The position numbers and the translations under genes are program-made. Under the pieces are notes generated by a model. That model was not told the origin of the DNA, searched no databases, and was given only the letters and a program-made list of their open reading frames with translations. Below, one piece after another: positions 6,483 to 14,517 of a stretch of 23,854 bases of DNA. Source of the stretch: a virus. The stretch is taken from the IMG/VR virus record IMGVR_UViG_3300013130_002448, positions 1 to 23,854 of that record; one strand, 5' to 3'. Each line of letters starts with the position of its first letter. The first letter of the stretch is position 1.

Positions 6483-7205
6483 ATGATTGGCGCAATTATT
6501 CAAGCAAGGATGGGTTCTACTCGTCTTCCTGGTAAAGTTTTAAAGAATGTAGGAGAAAAACCCCTCTTACTTTACATGATAGAACGCGTTCGAAAGTCTA
6601 AAAAATTAGATAAGGTTATAGTAGCTACGTCTATTCTTGAAAAAGATAACGTAATAGAAGATTTTTGCAAAGAGAATAATATAGACTATTTTAGAGGTTC
6701 TGAATCCGACGTTTTACAGAGATATTATGAATGTGCAAAAAGTTATAGTTTAGATATCATTGTAAGATTGACAGCAGACTGTCCTTTAATAGATTTTTTT
6801 ATGATAGATAAATGTCTCGAAAATTTTAATGCGAATCCAGAATTATCTTATTACGCGAATACTTGTCCTGCAAACTTAAGCACGTATCCGAATGGATCGG
6901 ATATAGAGATTTTTTCATTTAATGCTCTAGAAAAAGCTAATGTTCTTGAAAATTCCATGGAAGGAAGAGAACACGTTACTCACTACATGTGTCGAGAAAA
7001 AGAAATTTTTAAAACAGGCATGTTAAAAAATTCGCAAGACTGGTCAGGATATAGATACACTGTCGATAATCACGAAGATTTTGAAGTAGTTTCTTTTTTG
7101 TTCGATGAGATAAACAAGAAAAAAATAGATGGCACTACGCAAGAAATAGTAAAAATACTAGATGAACATCCTGATATAAGAGCATTAAATAAAATTTATA
7201 CGTGA
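6483..7205 (+). CDS. SpsF-type cytidylyltransferase (CMP-sugar activating)
   Basis: A nucleotidyltransferase of 240 residues in the KdsB/NeuA/SpsF group. The CTP-binding signature IQARMGSTRLPGKVL is at residues 6-20, followed by PLLLYMIERV, VIVATS, FRGSESDVLQRYYE, VRLTADCPLID (the metal-binding region) and EGREHVTHYM. It would transfer CMP onto the 2-keto sugar acid made by the NeuB-like synthase, giving the donor for a glycosyltransferase. The start has AGAGGTGAG about nine bases upstream. It is the last gene of the low-GC sugar block; the next gene follows after eight bases but has different composition. SpsF of Bacillus has the same core and also pairs with a NeuB homologue (SpsE). Confidence 0.87.
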   Translation: MIGAIIQARMGSTRLPGKVLKNVGEKPLLLYMIERVRKSKKLDKVIVATSILEKDNVIEDFCKENNIDYFRGSESDVLQRYYECAKSYSLDIIVRLTADCPLIDFFMIDKCLENFNANPELSYYANTCPANLSTYPNGSDIEIFSFNALEKANVLENSMEGREHVTHYMCREKEIFKTGMLKNSQDWSGYRYTVDNHEDFEVVSFLFDEINKKKIDGTTQEIVKILDEHPDIRALNKIYT

Positions 7206-7213
7206 AATAAAAA

Positions 7214-8149
7214 ATGAAAAGTATAGCTGTAATAGGCCAAGGATTCGTTGGTGGATCGCTTACAACTGTTTTCGCAGAGCGCGGGTTCGATGTTTACGCT
7301 TACGACAAAGCCGGTAAGTACGTAAAAGGCGCGCTGCCGTCCCACGGCGATCCTGTCGCTGGTTACCCTGGATCTATTGCAGAATTAATCGGAGATAATG
7401 AGGAAGGTGGAACACCAGGTTTTTCTAAAGTTTATTTTGTGTGCCTTCCTACGCCCATGCTTGAAGATGGCTCAGCAGATCTCAGTATCGTGGAAGGCGC
7501 TTTAAAAGAGTTAGCCGCGGTACCAGGCGAAAGAATCGCTGTAATTAAGTCTACAGTTCCACCAGGTTCTACCGAGATGTGGAACGAAATGTTTAAAGAA
7601 GCAGGTTTACATGTCGTTTTTAATCCTGAATTTTTGACAGAAAGAACGGCCTTAGACGACATGCGCAATCAAGATAGAATTATCTTGGGTGGTCCGCGAC
7701 CGTGGATCAATACGGTAAAGCAAATTTTTAGAACAGCATTTCCGAATACTAAGATGATCAAAACATCATCAACAACTGCAGAGATGGTAAAATATTTGAC
7801 GAATAACTTCTTGACCGTCAAGGTAGCTTTTGCTAACGAGATGCTTCAAGTTTGCGAAGCACTCGACAAGGTAGGTCTTAACGTTGACTATGACAAAGTG
7901 GTTGAGTACGCTTCTCACGACGCGAGAGTAGGACCCAGTCATTGGAACGTGCCTGGACCTGATGGACGTTATGGTTACGGAGGAAGCTGTTTTCCTAAGG
8001 ATGTTAATGCGATGATTTATGTCGCAAAATCCTTAGGCGTTAATCCCACATTACTTCAAGCGGCGTGGGAAAAGAATCTCGAAGTAAGACCCGAAAGAGA
8101 TTGGGAAAAATTAGTCGGTAGAGCTATTTCGAAAAAGCCTAACACTTGA
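7214..8149 (+). CDS. ugd: UDP-glucose/GDP-mannose dehydrogenase, C-terminally short
   Basis: The NAD-dependent oxidation of UDP-glucose (or a related nucleotide sugar) to the uronic acid is the family reaction. Visible are the Rossmann motif IGQGFVGGSL (residues 7-16), VCLPTPM (77-82), KSTVPPGST (112-120), FNPEFLTE (137-143), the K194/N198 region in EMVKYLTNNFL, and the active site GYGGSCFPKD with C259. At 311 residues it lacks the usual C-terminal nucleotide-sugar-binding domain (family 390-450), so substrate binding must be incomplete or altered; the catalytic Cys is kept. Residues 33-70 appear compressed compared with cellular Ugd. The beginning is GC-rich compared with the island before it (about 60 percent over 7321-7380 by hand count), hinting at a different history. 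ATG 7214 precedes the glycine motif by seven residues as expected. Confidence 0.85.
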   Translation: MKSIAVIGQGFVGGSLTTVFAERGFDVYAYDKAGKYVKGALPSHGDPVAGYPGSIAELIGDNEEGGTPGFSKVYFVCLPTPMLEDGSADLSIVEGALKELAAVPGERIAVIKSTVPPGSTEMWNEMFKEAGLHVVFNPEFLTERTALDDMRNQDRIILGGPRPWINTVKQIFRTAFPNTKMIKTSSTTAEMVKYLTNNFLTVKVAFANEMLQVCEALDKVGLNVDYDKVVEYASHDARVGPSHWNVPGPDGRYGYGGSCFPKDVNAMIYVAKSLGVNPTLLQAAWEKNLEVRPERDWEKLVGRAISKKPNT

Positions 8150-8181
8150 ACTAACGACTTACGGGGTGTTACTATGTTTCA

Positions 8182-9000
8182 ATGCAAGAAGTAACATCCT
8201 CGTTTGAGGTACTACCGACGGGAAAACAACACGTTTCATTTTCAGAAGTTAAGCTCTGGAAAGAGTGTTCGTATCGTCACAATTTAGTTCATATCAAAAA
8301 AATTGATCTTTCGAAACCATCTCCTGTATTAGACTTTGGTACTGCTGTCCACGCGTCATGTGAACACTACCTACTGACTCGCGAGCTGAAACCCGAGATT
8401 GCTTTCGAGCACATGGAGAAAGCTTGGACGAAGTACGAAGGAAATCCAGACTTTTCTCCAGCATCTCTTGCAAAAGCTAAGTCAGAAGCTGCTCTAATTC
8501 TCTCGGAAGTTCCAAAGTTTTTAGATGATACTTTCCCCGAATGGGACGTCATCGCCGCCGAGCATCAACTTTATGAAGCGGTTGAAAATCATCCTCATGC
8601 TTTTAAGGGTTTCATCGACGGTGTCATCAAGGCAAAAGGTAAACGAGGAGAGACGATCTATTGGATCCTCGACTGGAAAACGACCGCGCGCGGGTGGTTT
8701 AGAGAGAAGCGCAGCGATGACATGGTAAAAGCTCAGTTGGCTCTTTATAAGAACTATTGGTGTCAAAAAAACCCGACAGTTCCTATGAAAGACGTCCGCT
8801 GCGGTTTTGTGCTTCTCAAGAAGGCAGCGAAACCTGGTGATCACTGCGAGTTATTTTCAGTTTCTCTTGGGGAAGTTCCTATCAAACGATCTCTAAAAGT
8901 TGTCAGTAATATGATTACCTCAGTAAAAAGAGGTGTTGCATTAAAAAATCGAGATGCTTGCACTTGGTGTGAATATAAAGGTACTGAACATTGCGTCTAA
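8182..9000 (+). CDS. PD-(D/E)XK nuclease, Cas4/AddB/RecB-like with four-cysteine Fe-S set
   Basis: A 272-residue nuclease. Motifs in order: FSEVKLWKECSYRH (C29), GTAVHASCEHY (H57), GFIDGVI (D146), WILDWKTT (D164, K166), QLALYKNYW (Q185), and a C-terminal ACTWCEYKGTEHC (C260, C263, C271). This matches the PDDEXK_1 architecture of RecB, AddB and Cas4 nucleases, in which one N-terminal and three C-terminal cysteines hold a 4Fe-4S cluster. No helicase domain or Cas1/Cas2 is present, so it is a stand-alone DNA-processing exonuclease, plausibly for recombination, DNA maturation or host DNA breakdown. The start ATG 8182 lies in a 32-base gap; an ATG at 8174 in another frame ends after six codons and is not a gene. 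Confidence 0.85.
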   Translation: MQEVTSSFEVLPTGKQHVSFSEVKLWKECSYRHNLVHIKKIDLSKPSPVLDFGTAVHASCEHYLLTRELKPEIAFEHMEKAWTKYEGNPDFSPASLAKAKSEAALILSEVPKFLDDTFPEWDVIAAEHQLYEAVENHPHAFKGFIDGVIKAKGKRGETIYWILDWKTTARGWFREKRSDDMVKAQLALYKNYWCQKNPTVPMKDVRCGFVLLKKAAKPGDHCELFSVSLGEVPIKRSLKVVSNMITSVKRGVALKNRDACTWCEYKGTEHCV

Positions 9001-9043
9001 AAAAAGGTTACAAATCTAAAAAAAATATTACGATAAGAACACG

Positions 9044-10291
9044 ATGAATAAAAAAACTATATTAATGTTGTGCGATCATCCTCTGTCAACTTCAGGTGTC
9101 GCGACACAAGCAAGATGGTTGATTCATGGTCTAATAAACACAGGTAAATACAGCTTTCGTTGTTTTGGTGGAGCTGTTCGCCACGACAACTATGACACCG
9201 TAGCGATTAATCCTGACTTCATAGTAAAACCAACCGATGGATTCGGTGATAGAAATCTTTTAAGACAAACGTTGGTGCAATTACGTCCCGACGCTGTGAT
9301 GTTATTTACAGATCCTCGTTTTTTTATTTGGGTTTGGGAAATGGCCGACGAGATACGTCAGATTTGTCCTATAACATATTGGCATTTGTGGGATAATGAT
9401 CCATGGCCGGATTTTAATAGAGTTTTATATGAGTCAACGGATCTCATCAATTGCATCAATTGGCCGACTTATCAGATGGTCAAGGAACGCTTTCCTGAAA
9501 AAACGAACTACATTCCACACGCGGTGCCAAAAGATCTATATAAACCCTTACCAGACAACGTTGTAAGGGAATTTAGAAAAAAGCTTGTCGGAGAAAATAA
9601 GATAGATCATTTTTTAGTTGGCTATGTTTCTCGCAATGCTCGTCGTAAAATGCCGAGTGATATTATCGTATCGTGGAAGATGTTTTTGGATGAATTACAA
9701 GCAAAACATGGTCATAGAAATGCGACGCTAGTAATGCACACCGAACCATTAGATCCTGAAGGTCCAAATCTTTATCACGTCGCAGACACCTTGAAAGTAC
9801 AAGAAAATATTGTTTTTTCTAAGAGTCGAATTGCCTTTGAAGAAATGAATTTGTTATACAATTCTTTTGATACGATAGTCAATCGTAGTTGCAATGAGGG
9901 ATTCGGTTTACCGACGCTTGAATCAATGATGGCGGGTAAACCAATCATTACAATAAAAACAGGAGGCTTAACTCGGCAAGTCGAAGATCACGAAACTGGA
10001 GAACAATACGGTATCGGTTTAAATCCTGAAGTTCGTGCTTTAGTTGGTAATCAAATGGTTCCATACATTTATGAAGATTTAATATCTCACAAGACATTAG
10101 CCGACGCATTTTTTAAAATGCATGAATTAGGACCTCAGGCAAGAAAAGAGTTAGGACTAAAGGCTATGCATCATGCTCACAAAGATTATGACATCGACGA
10201 TATGATAAAAAACTGGGATTCAACTTTAACTGGTTGTATCGAAAGCTGGAAAGACAAAAAACATTCTCTTTGGAGCCACACGGAGATTTGA
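9044..10291 (+). CDS. Glycosyltransferase, GT-B fold (GT4-like)
   Basis: A 415-residue GT-B enzyme. The N-terminal acceptor half starts ILMLCDHPLSTSGVATQARWLIHGL, a typical glycine-containing first loop. The C-terminal donor half has VGYVSRNARRKMPSDII, a strand-loop at the beginning of the Glycos_transf_1 domain, and the signature NEGFGLPTLESMMAGKPIIT (about residues 284-303), the E-x7-E motif of retaining GT4 enzymes. It transfers a sugar from an activated nucleotide donor; acceptor unknown. It lies one base ahead of a second glycosyltransferase, suggesting sequential steps. Such pairs in T4-type phages could modify DNA, virion proteins or the host surface; nothing here decides which. The 43-base upstream gap is A-rich with no clear ribosome site. 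Confidence 0.85.
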   Translation: MNKKTILMLCDHPLSTSGVATQARWLIHGLINTGKYSFRCFGGAVRHDNYDTVAINPDFIVKPTDGFGDRNLLRQTLVQLRPDAVMLFTDPRFFIWVWEMADEIRQICPITYWHLWDNDPWPDFNRVLYESTDLINCINWPTYQMVKERFPEKTNYIPHAVPKDLYKPLPDNVVREFRKKLVGENKIDHFLVGYVSRNARRKMPSDIIVSWKMFLDELQAKHGHRNATLVMHTEPLDPEGPNLYHVADTLKVQENIVFSKSRIAFEEMNLLYNSFDTIVNRSCNEGFGLPTLESMMAGKPIITIKTGGLTRQVEDHETGEQYGIGLNPEVRALVGNQMVPYIYEDLISHKTLADAFFKMHELGPQARKELGLKAMHHAHKDYDIDDMIKNWDSTLTGCIESWKDKKHSLWSHTEI

Positions 10292-10292
10292 A

Positions 10293-11465
10293 ATGAAAAG
10301 AGTAGTTGTAAGAGGTCCTGCGTTAACTCAATCCGGATACGGCGTCCACTGTCGACAGATCGTTCGTTGGTTGCTATCAAAGCCTGGTGTGGATGTTAAA
10401 TTTCAAGTTCTTCCGTGGGGTGATACCCCATGGTTATTAGACACCAAGTTATACGATGGTTTGATAGAAAAAATTGTAAAAAATACCATCGATATTGTGG
10501 TTAAGCCTCACGATAAATACGATGTTTCTTTTCAACTACAATTACCGAATGAATGGGATCCTTCGATAGCAAAATTTAACGTTGGAATGACAGCGTCAGT
10601 CGAAACGGATATATGCAATCCTTCTTGGATAGACGATTGTAATAAAATGGATTTGATAATAGTTCCATCGATTCACGCTGCTACTACGCTGACGAAACAC
10701 AAAAACTTACAAAAGCCCGTAGTCGTCGTACCCGAATCTTTTAGCGACGAAATTTTATTAGAAGATGAGCAATTACCAAAATTGCCAAAATTTTCTACCG
10801 ATTTTAATTTTTTGTTATTTGGTCAGGTGACTGGTGACAATCCTCACAACGATCGTAAAAATTTGTTTTTTACCATAAAGTGGTTGTGCGAAATTTTTAA
10901 AGACGATAAAGACGTGGGTTTAGTCATAAAAACAAACACAGGTCGCAACACGAAGATAGATAAAAATAAAACATTACAGCTAGTAAAAACGCTAGTAAGA
11001 GAATGTAGGAAAGGAGACTTTCCAAGAATACATTTGTTGCATGGCGATATGTCTAACGAAGAAGTCGCAGCGCTTTATAAACATGATCAGATTAAAGCGT
11101 TAGTAGCTCTAACTCGTGGAGAAGGTTACGGTCTACCAATTTTAGAAGCTGCAGCGAGTGGACTACCCGTTATAACGACAGGCTGGTCTGGTCATTTAGA
11201 TTTTATGAATAAAGGTAAGTTTATAAATATTTCTTATAATCTAAAACCAGTACATCCTTCTCGAGTTGATAATAAAATCTTTTTGTCGCACATGAAATGG
11301 GCTGAAGTTTCAGAAGATGACGCAAAAAAGAAAATAACTAAATTTAAATCATCGCCATCTATCCCGAAAGATTGGGCAAAAGAATTAGCCGAAACGATAA
11401 AAATAAATTATGATTTTACCTCGATATCAAAAAAATATGATGAGGTGATAAAAGAATTTTTATGA
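10293..11465 (+). CDS. Glycosyltransferase, GT-B fold (GT4-like), second of a pair
   Basis: A 390-residue GT-B protein. The start VVVRGPALTQSGYGVHCRQIVRWLL gives the N-terminal nucleotide-fold loop. The donor domain shows NFLLFGQVTGDNPHNDRKN, LVIKTNTGRN, and RGEGYGLPILEAAASGLPVITT (about residues 276-297) with the E-x7-E motif, then GWSGHLDFM. It is related to but clearly different from the preceding glycosyltransferase, so the pair is not a recent duplication. GGAG lies inside the end of the previous gene about nine bases before the ATG. Its stop overlaps the next start (ATGA), which indicates translational coupling. Acceptor unknown. Confidence 0.85.
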   Translation: MKRVVVRGPALTQSGYGVHCRQIVRWLLSKPGVDVKFQVLPWGDTPWLLDTKLYDGLIEKIVKNTIDIVVKPHDKYDVSFQLQLPNEWDPSIAKFNVGMTASVETDICNPSWIDDCNKMDLIIVPSIHAATTLTKHKNLQKPVVVVPESFSDEILLEDEQLPKLPKFSTDFNFLLFGQVTGDNPHNDRKNLFFTIKWLCEIFKDDKDVGLVIKTNTGRNTKIDKNKTLQLVKTLVRECRKGDFPRIHLLHGDMSNEEVAALYKHDQIKALVALTRGEGYGLPILEAAASGLPVITTGWSGHLDFMNKGKFINISYNLKPVHPSRVDNKIFLSHMKWAEVSEDDAKKKITKFKSSPSIPKDWAKELAETIKINYDFTSISKKYDEVIKEFL

Positions 11466-11788
11466 TATTCGCTATTTTCTTTTTAGCGTTATTATTAACA
11501 GTTACTACTGCGATTTCGTATATTAGCGTCAAGAAAAATCTAGAGTTTTTAGATCAACAAGAAGAAATGTTAGAGTTATTAGAGTCTTCGTTGCAGGATC
11601 TTGAAGTTTGTCATAAAAAATTAGATAAAAAAGTAAAATTAGAATTATTTTCTGACGATCATATCGTCAAAGAACTTATTGATGACATGAAGCTAGCTCG
11701 TCAGACCGTGTCTTCAATAATTGAAAAACTAACTAACGAAAAAGACACAATAAGAGATGTCGATAAAGTAGAAAGTAATAACGCGTAG
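11462..11788 (+). CDS. Small membrane-anchored coiled-coil protein, unknown function
   Basis: A 108-residue protein with an N-terminal hydrophobic segment (about residues 1-22, FAIFFLALLLTVTTAISYI), then a long charged helical region rich in E, L and K (about 25-95) likely to form a coiled coil. With only two charged residues before the helix being absent, the N-terminus would sit across the inner membrane with the coil on one side; a signal-anchor is likely and no cleavage site is obvious. Its start overlaps the glycosyltransferase stop as ATGA, and gp55 follows after 12 bases. I do not recognise the family. Its place between DNA/sugar genes and late sigma factor does not reveal its job. Confidence 0.7.
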   Translation: MIFAIFFLALLLTVTTAISYISVKKNLEFLDQQEEMLELLESSLQDLEVCHKKLDKKVKLELFSDDHIVKELIDDMKLARQTVSSIIEKLTNEKDTIRDVDKVESNNA

Positions 11789-11800
11789 GAAGATCACGAG

Positions 11801-12532
11801 ATGGAAGAGAGCGAAAAAAAGCCAGAAAAAGCGACAAAGAAAATAGATCCGTTAAAAATGTATTTTAACTCTGATACGCAACGAGCGATCGTCGCTTTTC
11901 AAGAGGCCAATGACAAAAAAGAACGGGATAAACTTTATGTTGAAGAAATACTTCCTGCGTTTGAAAAGCTAGTAGAAAATTTGATAAACATACACAAGTT
12001 CGCGGGTCTGTACGATTCTTATGATGATCTAAAAAATGATTGTGTCAATTTTCTTTTTGAAACTATAGGTAAGTTTGATGCAGCCAGAGGAACAAATGCA
12101 TTTTCTTATTTTAATGTTGTCGCAAAAAACTGGCTAATAATAAAGACTAAACAAAAATCGCAAAAAACGAAGAGAAACATATCGCTCGACGATCCTAGTT
12201 TGATGTCTACTTACGAAAGAAACATAGTCGACGAGCATAACACCCTACCTTCTCAAGATTTGCTGTTCGAAGATATTAGATCGATAGAGGGTATAACAAC
12301 TATCTTATACGACATAAGAAATATTGCAAAAACTGAAAACGAATTGATGTGCATAAATTCTATTATCACGATATTTGAAAATATAGACGACATAGACCTG
12401 TTGAATAAAAATGCAATATTACTTTATATGCGAGAACTTTCTGGACTTAGTCCGAAGCAGTTAACGACTATGATGCAAGTCATTAAAAAATATTATAGAA
12501 AAGTAAAAATAGAACATCAAAAAGACAGCTGA
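11801..12532 (+). CDS. gp55: gp55-like RNA polymerase sigma factor for late transcription
   Basis: T4 gp55 is the divergent sigma factor that directs host RNA polymerase to late promoters (TATAAATA) when the sliding clamp is loaded. This 243-residue protein shows the sigma region-2-like core: DDLKNDCVNFLFETIGKFDAARGTN, then AFSYFNVVAKNWLIIKTKQ (about residues 108-127), the segment that keeps gp55 proteins recognisable in marine T4-like phages. It is longer than T4 gp55 (185 residues), with a lysine-rich N-terminal extension and a C-terminal helical part that may be a region-4-like or partner-binding segment. AGGAAG at 11787-11792 is eight bases before the ATG. The adjacent virion genes are the expected targets. 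Confidence 0.82.
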   Translation: MEESEKKPEKATKKIDPLKMYFNSDTQRAIVAFQEANDKKERDKLYVEEILPAFEKLVENLINIHKFAGLYDSYDDLKNDCVNFLFETIGKFDAARGTNAFSYFNVVAKNWLIIKTKQKSQKTKRNISLDDPSLMSTYERNIVDEHNTLPSQDLLFEDIRSIEGITTILYDIRNIAKTENELMCINSIITIFENIDDIDLLNKNAILLYMRELSGLSPKQLTTMMQVIKKYYRKVKIEHQKDS

Positions 12533-12533
12533 T

Positions 12534-12890
12534 ATGCAAACTATATCTGAAGACGGCGAATTAAAATTAGAAGAAAAAGTAAGAGATTTTTCTAGTTTGT
12601 TAGATCAAATTGAGAATTTATCTGATAAAAAGAAAAAACTTTGGAAAGAAATATACGAAAACGCAATTTACGATAGGCAAAATGCTTATTTGTTATTCGT
12701 AAAATTAGTAAAAATAGTCGATGATAAGAGTACAGAGCACGCTGTACATGGAAAGTCGTTAGCTTCTTATATCGAAAAAATGAGTAAAGCTAACGATCAA
12801 CTAATTAGACTCGCAGAGCTTGTTTCTAAAGCGGAAAAAACCAACGACGAGATAGATCCAGAAGAAATGTTTAAGAGAATAAACGGATGA
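12534..12890 (+). CDS. Small helical protein of unknown function between gp55 and the baseplate hub
   Basis: An acidic/lysine-rich 118-residue protein predicted to be all helical, with a heptad-like stretch FSSLLDQIENLSDKKKKLW and a second conserved-looking block HGKSLASYIEKMSKANDQL. It begins one base after the gp55 stop and ends six bases before the hub start. Candidates are a late-transcription co-factor (the gp33 role) or a small terminase-like/coiled-coil structural helper, but the sequence does not match T4 gp33 by eye. The very tight coupling to gp55 is the only functional hint. Confidence 0.7.
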   Translation: MQTISEDGELKLEEKVRDFSSLLDQIENLSDKKKKLWKEIYENAIYDRQNAYLLFVKLVKIVDDKSTEHAVHGKSLASYIEKMSKANDQLIRLAELVSKAEKTNDEIDPEEMFKRING

Positions 12891-12896
12891 AACATT

Positions 12897-14516
12897 ATGG
12901 ATAGAAAACTACAGGGCATACTGTCTCAAGGCGAGTCCGGCGCGTATCGCAGTACTGCAGAAGCACGTCAGGTAGATAATAATTTTTTTCCACACTTCCA
13001 ACAAATGATCGTATTGGAAGTAATTTCTGATCCAAAAAAAATAACTAAAGAAAAGGTCTTATACTGGAAGAATGTTCTAAAACTAGGAATGAGCTGGTCT
13101 GCTAGATATCTAACTGCGCCAAACATCGACGACGCTAAAGATTTTCCAAGAATTTTTCCTAGAAACGCTATAATCGCTCAACAAAAATCCAGTTCAGAAA
13201 CCGCGCTTACGCCTCCTTCACTTTTACTTCCTTTTTTTCCATCGCACTTATCCATGCCATGTAAACCTGGCGAACTGGTCTGGGTTGTATATGAAAATCC
13301 GAAAATAGGTGGAGAGAAAATAGGCTATTGGATGTGTAGCGTAGTTCAACCATACTTTGTTGATGACGTAAATCATACACATGCTCCGATGGCGCTTCGT
13401 CAACCAAAAAAACCTGCGAATGCTCCACCAGATCTTGAGATCCCTTATCAACTTAGAAATGGATCTATTAGCTTAGGTTTAAAGGATGGAAAATACGTCG
13501 ATGACCGCAATGATCCCATCATAGTCTCTGACACTACCACACGTTTTATCAGCAGCATTGGAGGCCGTGCGCCAGGCATACAAATATTCGAAGATTTGAT
13601 AACTTTAACAGATGCGTCTAAGTTGTCGTCCTACGAGGCGATCCCGAGATTTCATAAACGTCCAGGCGATGTGGTTTTAGAAGGTAGTAATAACTCATTA
13701 ATAGTTTTAGGAACAGATAGAAGTGGACCGCCAGGCATTTATTCACCTTCTCAAGAACAAACGAAATCTACCGTAGTTGATAAAGGTTTATCGCCAAGTT
13801 GGCCGATCGAAGATTTTTTCTCTTACGCAGGATCGATAGATTTAGTAGTCGGTCGCGGTTATACGACAGAAACAGGCGGCGAAAAAAATATCGCAGTAAA
13901 AGAAATAGCCAATCCCCAGAATACTCTAAAAGAAGAAATAGACAAATTAAATCCGCCAATTGACGAAGGCGATCCTCGCTTCGATTCAGATCGTAGCAGA
14001 ATCTTAATTTCGCAGAGAACATTTCCAGACACCAAGTTTCAACTAAGAGAATATTTTCAGCTTGATCAAACTACTCCGAACGTTTTTGACGATCTCGGAT
14101 CTGGAGATGCCAGTGTTGTAATAAAGTCCGACAAAATACGATTAATAGCTCGCTCTGATATTTCTTTGGTAGTTACAAACTTCGATGAATCCCCAGAAAT
14201 AACGAGAGAGTCTAGGATATCGCATAATTACAAAATCGATTCAAAAGACACTTCTAAGTTCGCTTCAATTACTATTACTCGAGAAGGCGACATAATATTT
14301 AGACCGTCAGACTTAGGAATAATTAAGTTGGGTGGAGCCGACGCCGACAAAGCGATATTGTGCACTGACAACCTAGAACCAGGTGACAAAGGAAAACCAA
14401 AAGTCGATCAAGGAAAGGTTACATTTAAACCAGGTATCGTTAGCACAGGAGCAGATTTGATCGGAACAGGTAAGCCCAAGCAAGGAACATTTGCAACAAA
14501 GATATTAGTGAAGTAA
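12897..14516 (+). CDS. gp5: Baseplate hub / spike protein, gp5-like OB-fold, no lysozyme domain
   Basis: This 539-residue protein fits the tail-spike hub position. An OB-fold region at about residues 86-155 carries RIFPRN, FFPSHLSMPCKPGELVWVVY and IGYWMCSVV, like the N-terminal OB domain of gp5/VgrG-type hubs. A central block has RPGDVVLEGSNNSLIVLGTDR (255-275), and the C-terminal part is repetitive and strand-rich (SDKIRLIARSDISLVV, followed by GDIIFRPSDLGIIKLGG), as in needle or beta-helix spike domains. No T4-type lysozyme domain is present between these parts, so cell-wall cleavage, if any, lies in another protein. Start ATG 12897 is six bases after the previous stop, with no good ribosome site. 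Confidence 0.7.
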   Translation: MDRKLQGILSQGESGAYRSTAEARQVDNNFFPHFQQMIVLEVISDPKKITKEKVLYWKNVLKLGMSWSARYLTAPNIDDAKDFPRIFPRNAIIAQQKSSSETALTPPSLLLPFFPSHLSMPCKPGELVWVVYENPKIGGEKIGYWMCSVVQPYFVDDVNHTHAPMALRQPKKPANAPPDLEIPYQLRNGSISLGLKDGKYVDDRNDPIIVSDTTTRFISSIGGRAPGIQIFEDLITLTDASKLSSYEAIPRFHKRPGDVVLEGSNNSLIVLGTDRSGPPGIYSPSQEQTKSTVVDKGLSPSWPIEDFFSYAGSIDLVVGRGYTTETGGEKNIAVKEIANPQNTLKEEIDKLNPPIDEGDPRFDSDRSRILISQRTFPDTKFQLREYFQLDQTTPNVFDDLGSGDASVVIKSDKIRLIARSDISLVVTNFDESPEITRESRISHNYKIDSKDTSKFASITITREGDIIFRPSDLGIIKLGGADADKAILCTDNLEPGDKGKPKVDQGKVTFKPGIVSTGADLIGTGKPKQGTFATKILVK

Positions 14517-14517
14517 T

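Noticed and set aside
8182-9000. Assignment of the nuclease as a CRISPR Cas4 protein.
   Set aside because: No Cas1, Cas2 or repeats are present; the same cysteine and nuclease pattern is common in stand-alone phage PD-(D/E)XK nucleases.
11222-11229. TATAAATA octamer resembling a T4 late promoter.
   Set aside because: It lies inside a glycosyltransferase gene over 200 bases from the next start, and a few such octamers are expected by chance in AT-rich DNA.
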